A DNA stretch of 5,252 nt, from NCBI GenBank assembly GCA_017608995.1, contig JAFCEU010000047.1, positions 1 to 5,252 on the forward strand, written 5' to 3'. The DNA comes from Candidatus Iainarchaeum sp. GTDB taxonomy: Archaea > Iainarchaeota > Iainarchaeia > Iainarchaeales > DTGL01. Shown one piece after another: positions 5,191-5,252 of this stretch. The position numbers and the translations under genes are program-made. The notes beneath the pieces are model-generated. The model ran no database searches, was not told where the DNA came from, and was given only the letters and a program-made list of their open reading frames with translations. Each line of letters begins with the position of its first letter. Position 1 is the stretch's first letter.

Positions 5191-5252
5191 TACTAAAACC
5201 TTGCAAACACTAAAATAAAATCTTTTCCTTAAATTTTATTCATTATGCCCAC
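5191..5252. other. Right-edge spacer, probable promoter of the 270-residue gene
   Basis: No gene can be supported in these 62 bases. On the minus strand TTTTATTTTA at 5220-5211 is a TATA candidate that would place transcription start near 5189-5190, at the ATG itself, suggesting a leaderless message or use of the second ATG at 5181. A plus-strand ATG at 5245 leaves only two codons before the edge and cannot be judged. Confidence 0.45.

Noticed and set aside
5245..5252. Plus-strand ATG CCC at the right edge as a divergent gene start
   Set aside because: Only eight bases remain and no convincing ribosome site precedes it, so it cannot be distinguished from chance or from the end of another gene.
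1..5252. CRISPR array, tRNA/rRNA gene, IS element or inteins
   Set aside because: No regularly spaced repeats, cloverleaf-like sequence, transposase or interrupted conserved protein was seen on either strand.

Overview
The window looks like ordinary archaeal chromosome, AT-rich and gene-dense. The evidence is a flap endonuclease FEN-1 with a C-terminal PCNA-binding box, a Dph6-type diphthamide ligase, an archaeal-style RelBE module, GGTG/GGTGA-type Shine-Dalgarno sites, and A/T-rich TATA-like boxes about 25 nt before plausible transcription starts. The FEN-1 helix-hairpin loop is one residue shorter than the usual euryarchaeal form. That hints at a DPANN-like or other divergent lineage, but I cannot name the organism.

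Layout from left to right: positions 1-548 (minus) hold the N-terminal four fifths of dph6, cut by the window edge. Five bases upstream lies fen (554-1582, minus), so the two probably form an operon driven by a TATA box at 1621-1630. A relE toxin (1633-1908) and relB antitoxin (1910-2113) follow, also on the minus strand and one base apart. A 106-bp divergent spacer (2114-2219) holds two abutting perfect palindromes and an 18-bp sequence that also occurs in the fen promoter. On the plus strand, 2220-2954 encodes an alpha/beta-hydrolase with an intact catalytic triad. It converges, with a 2-bp gap, on a MATE-family efflux transporter (2957-4279, minus). An 89-bp spacer with a T/A-arm inverted repeat follows, then an unrecognised 270-residue protein with a very basic N-terminus (4378-5190, minus). 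The last 62 bases are probably its promoter.

The genes do not form one pathway. fen and dph6 are housekeeping (replication/repair and elongation factor 2 modification). relBE is an accessory module sitting between fen and the hydrolase. The hydrolase and transporter have no assignable substrate. The two points most worth follow-up are the perfect 18-bp direct repeats that bracket relBE and also sit at matched distances before the fen and hydrolase start codons, and the uncharacterised 270-residue protein. I found no CRISPR array, RNA gene, IS element or clear new defence system.
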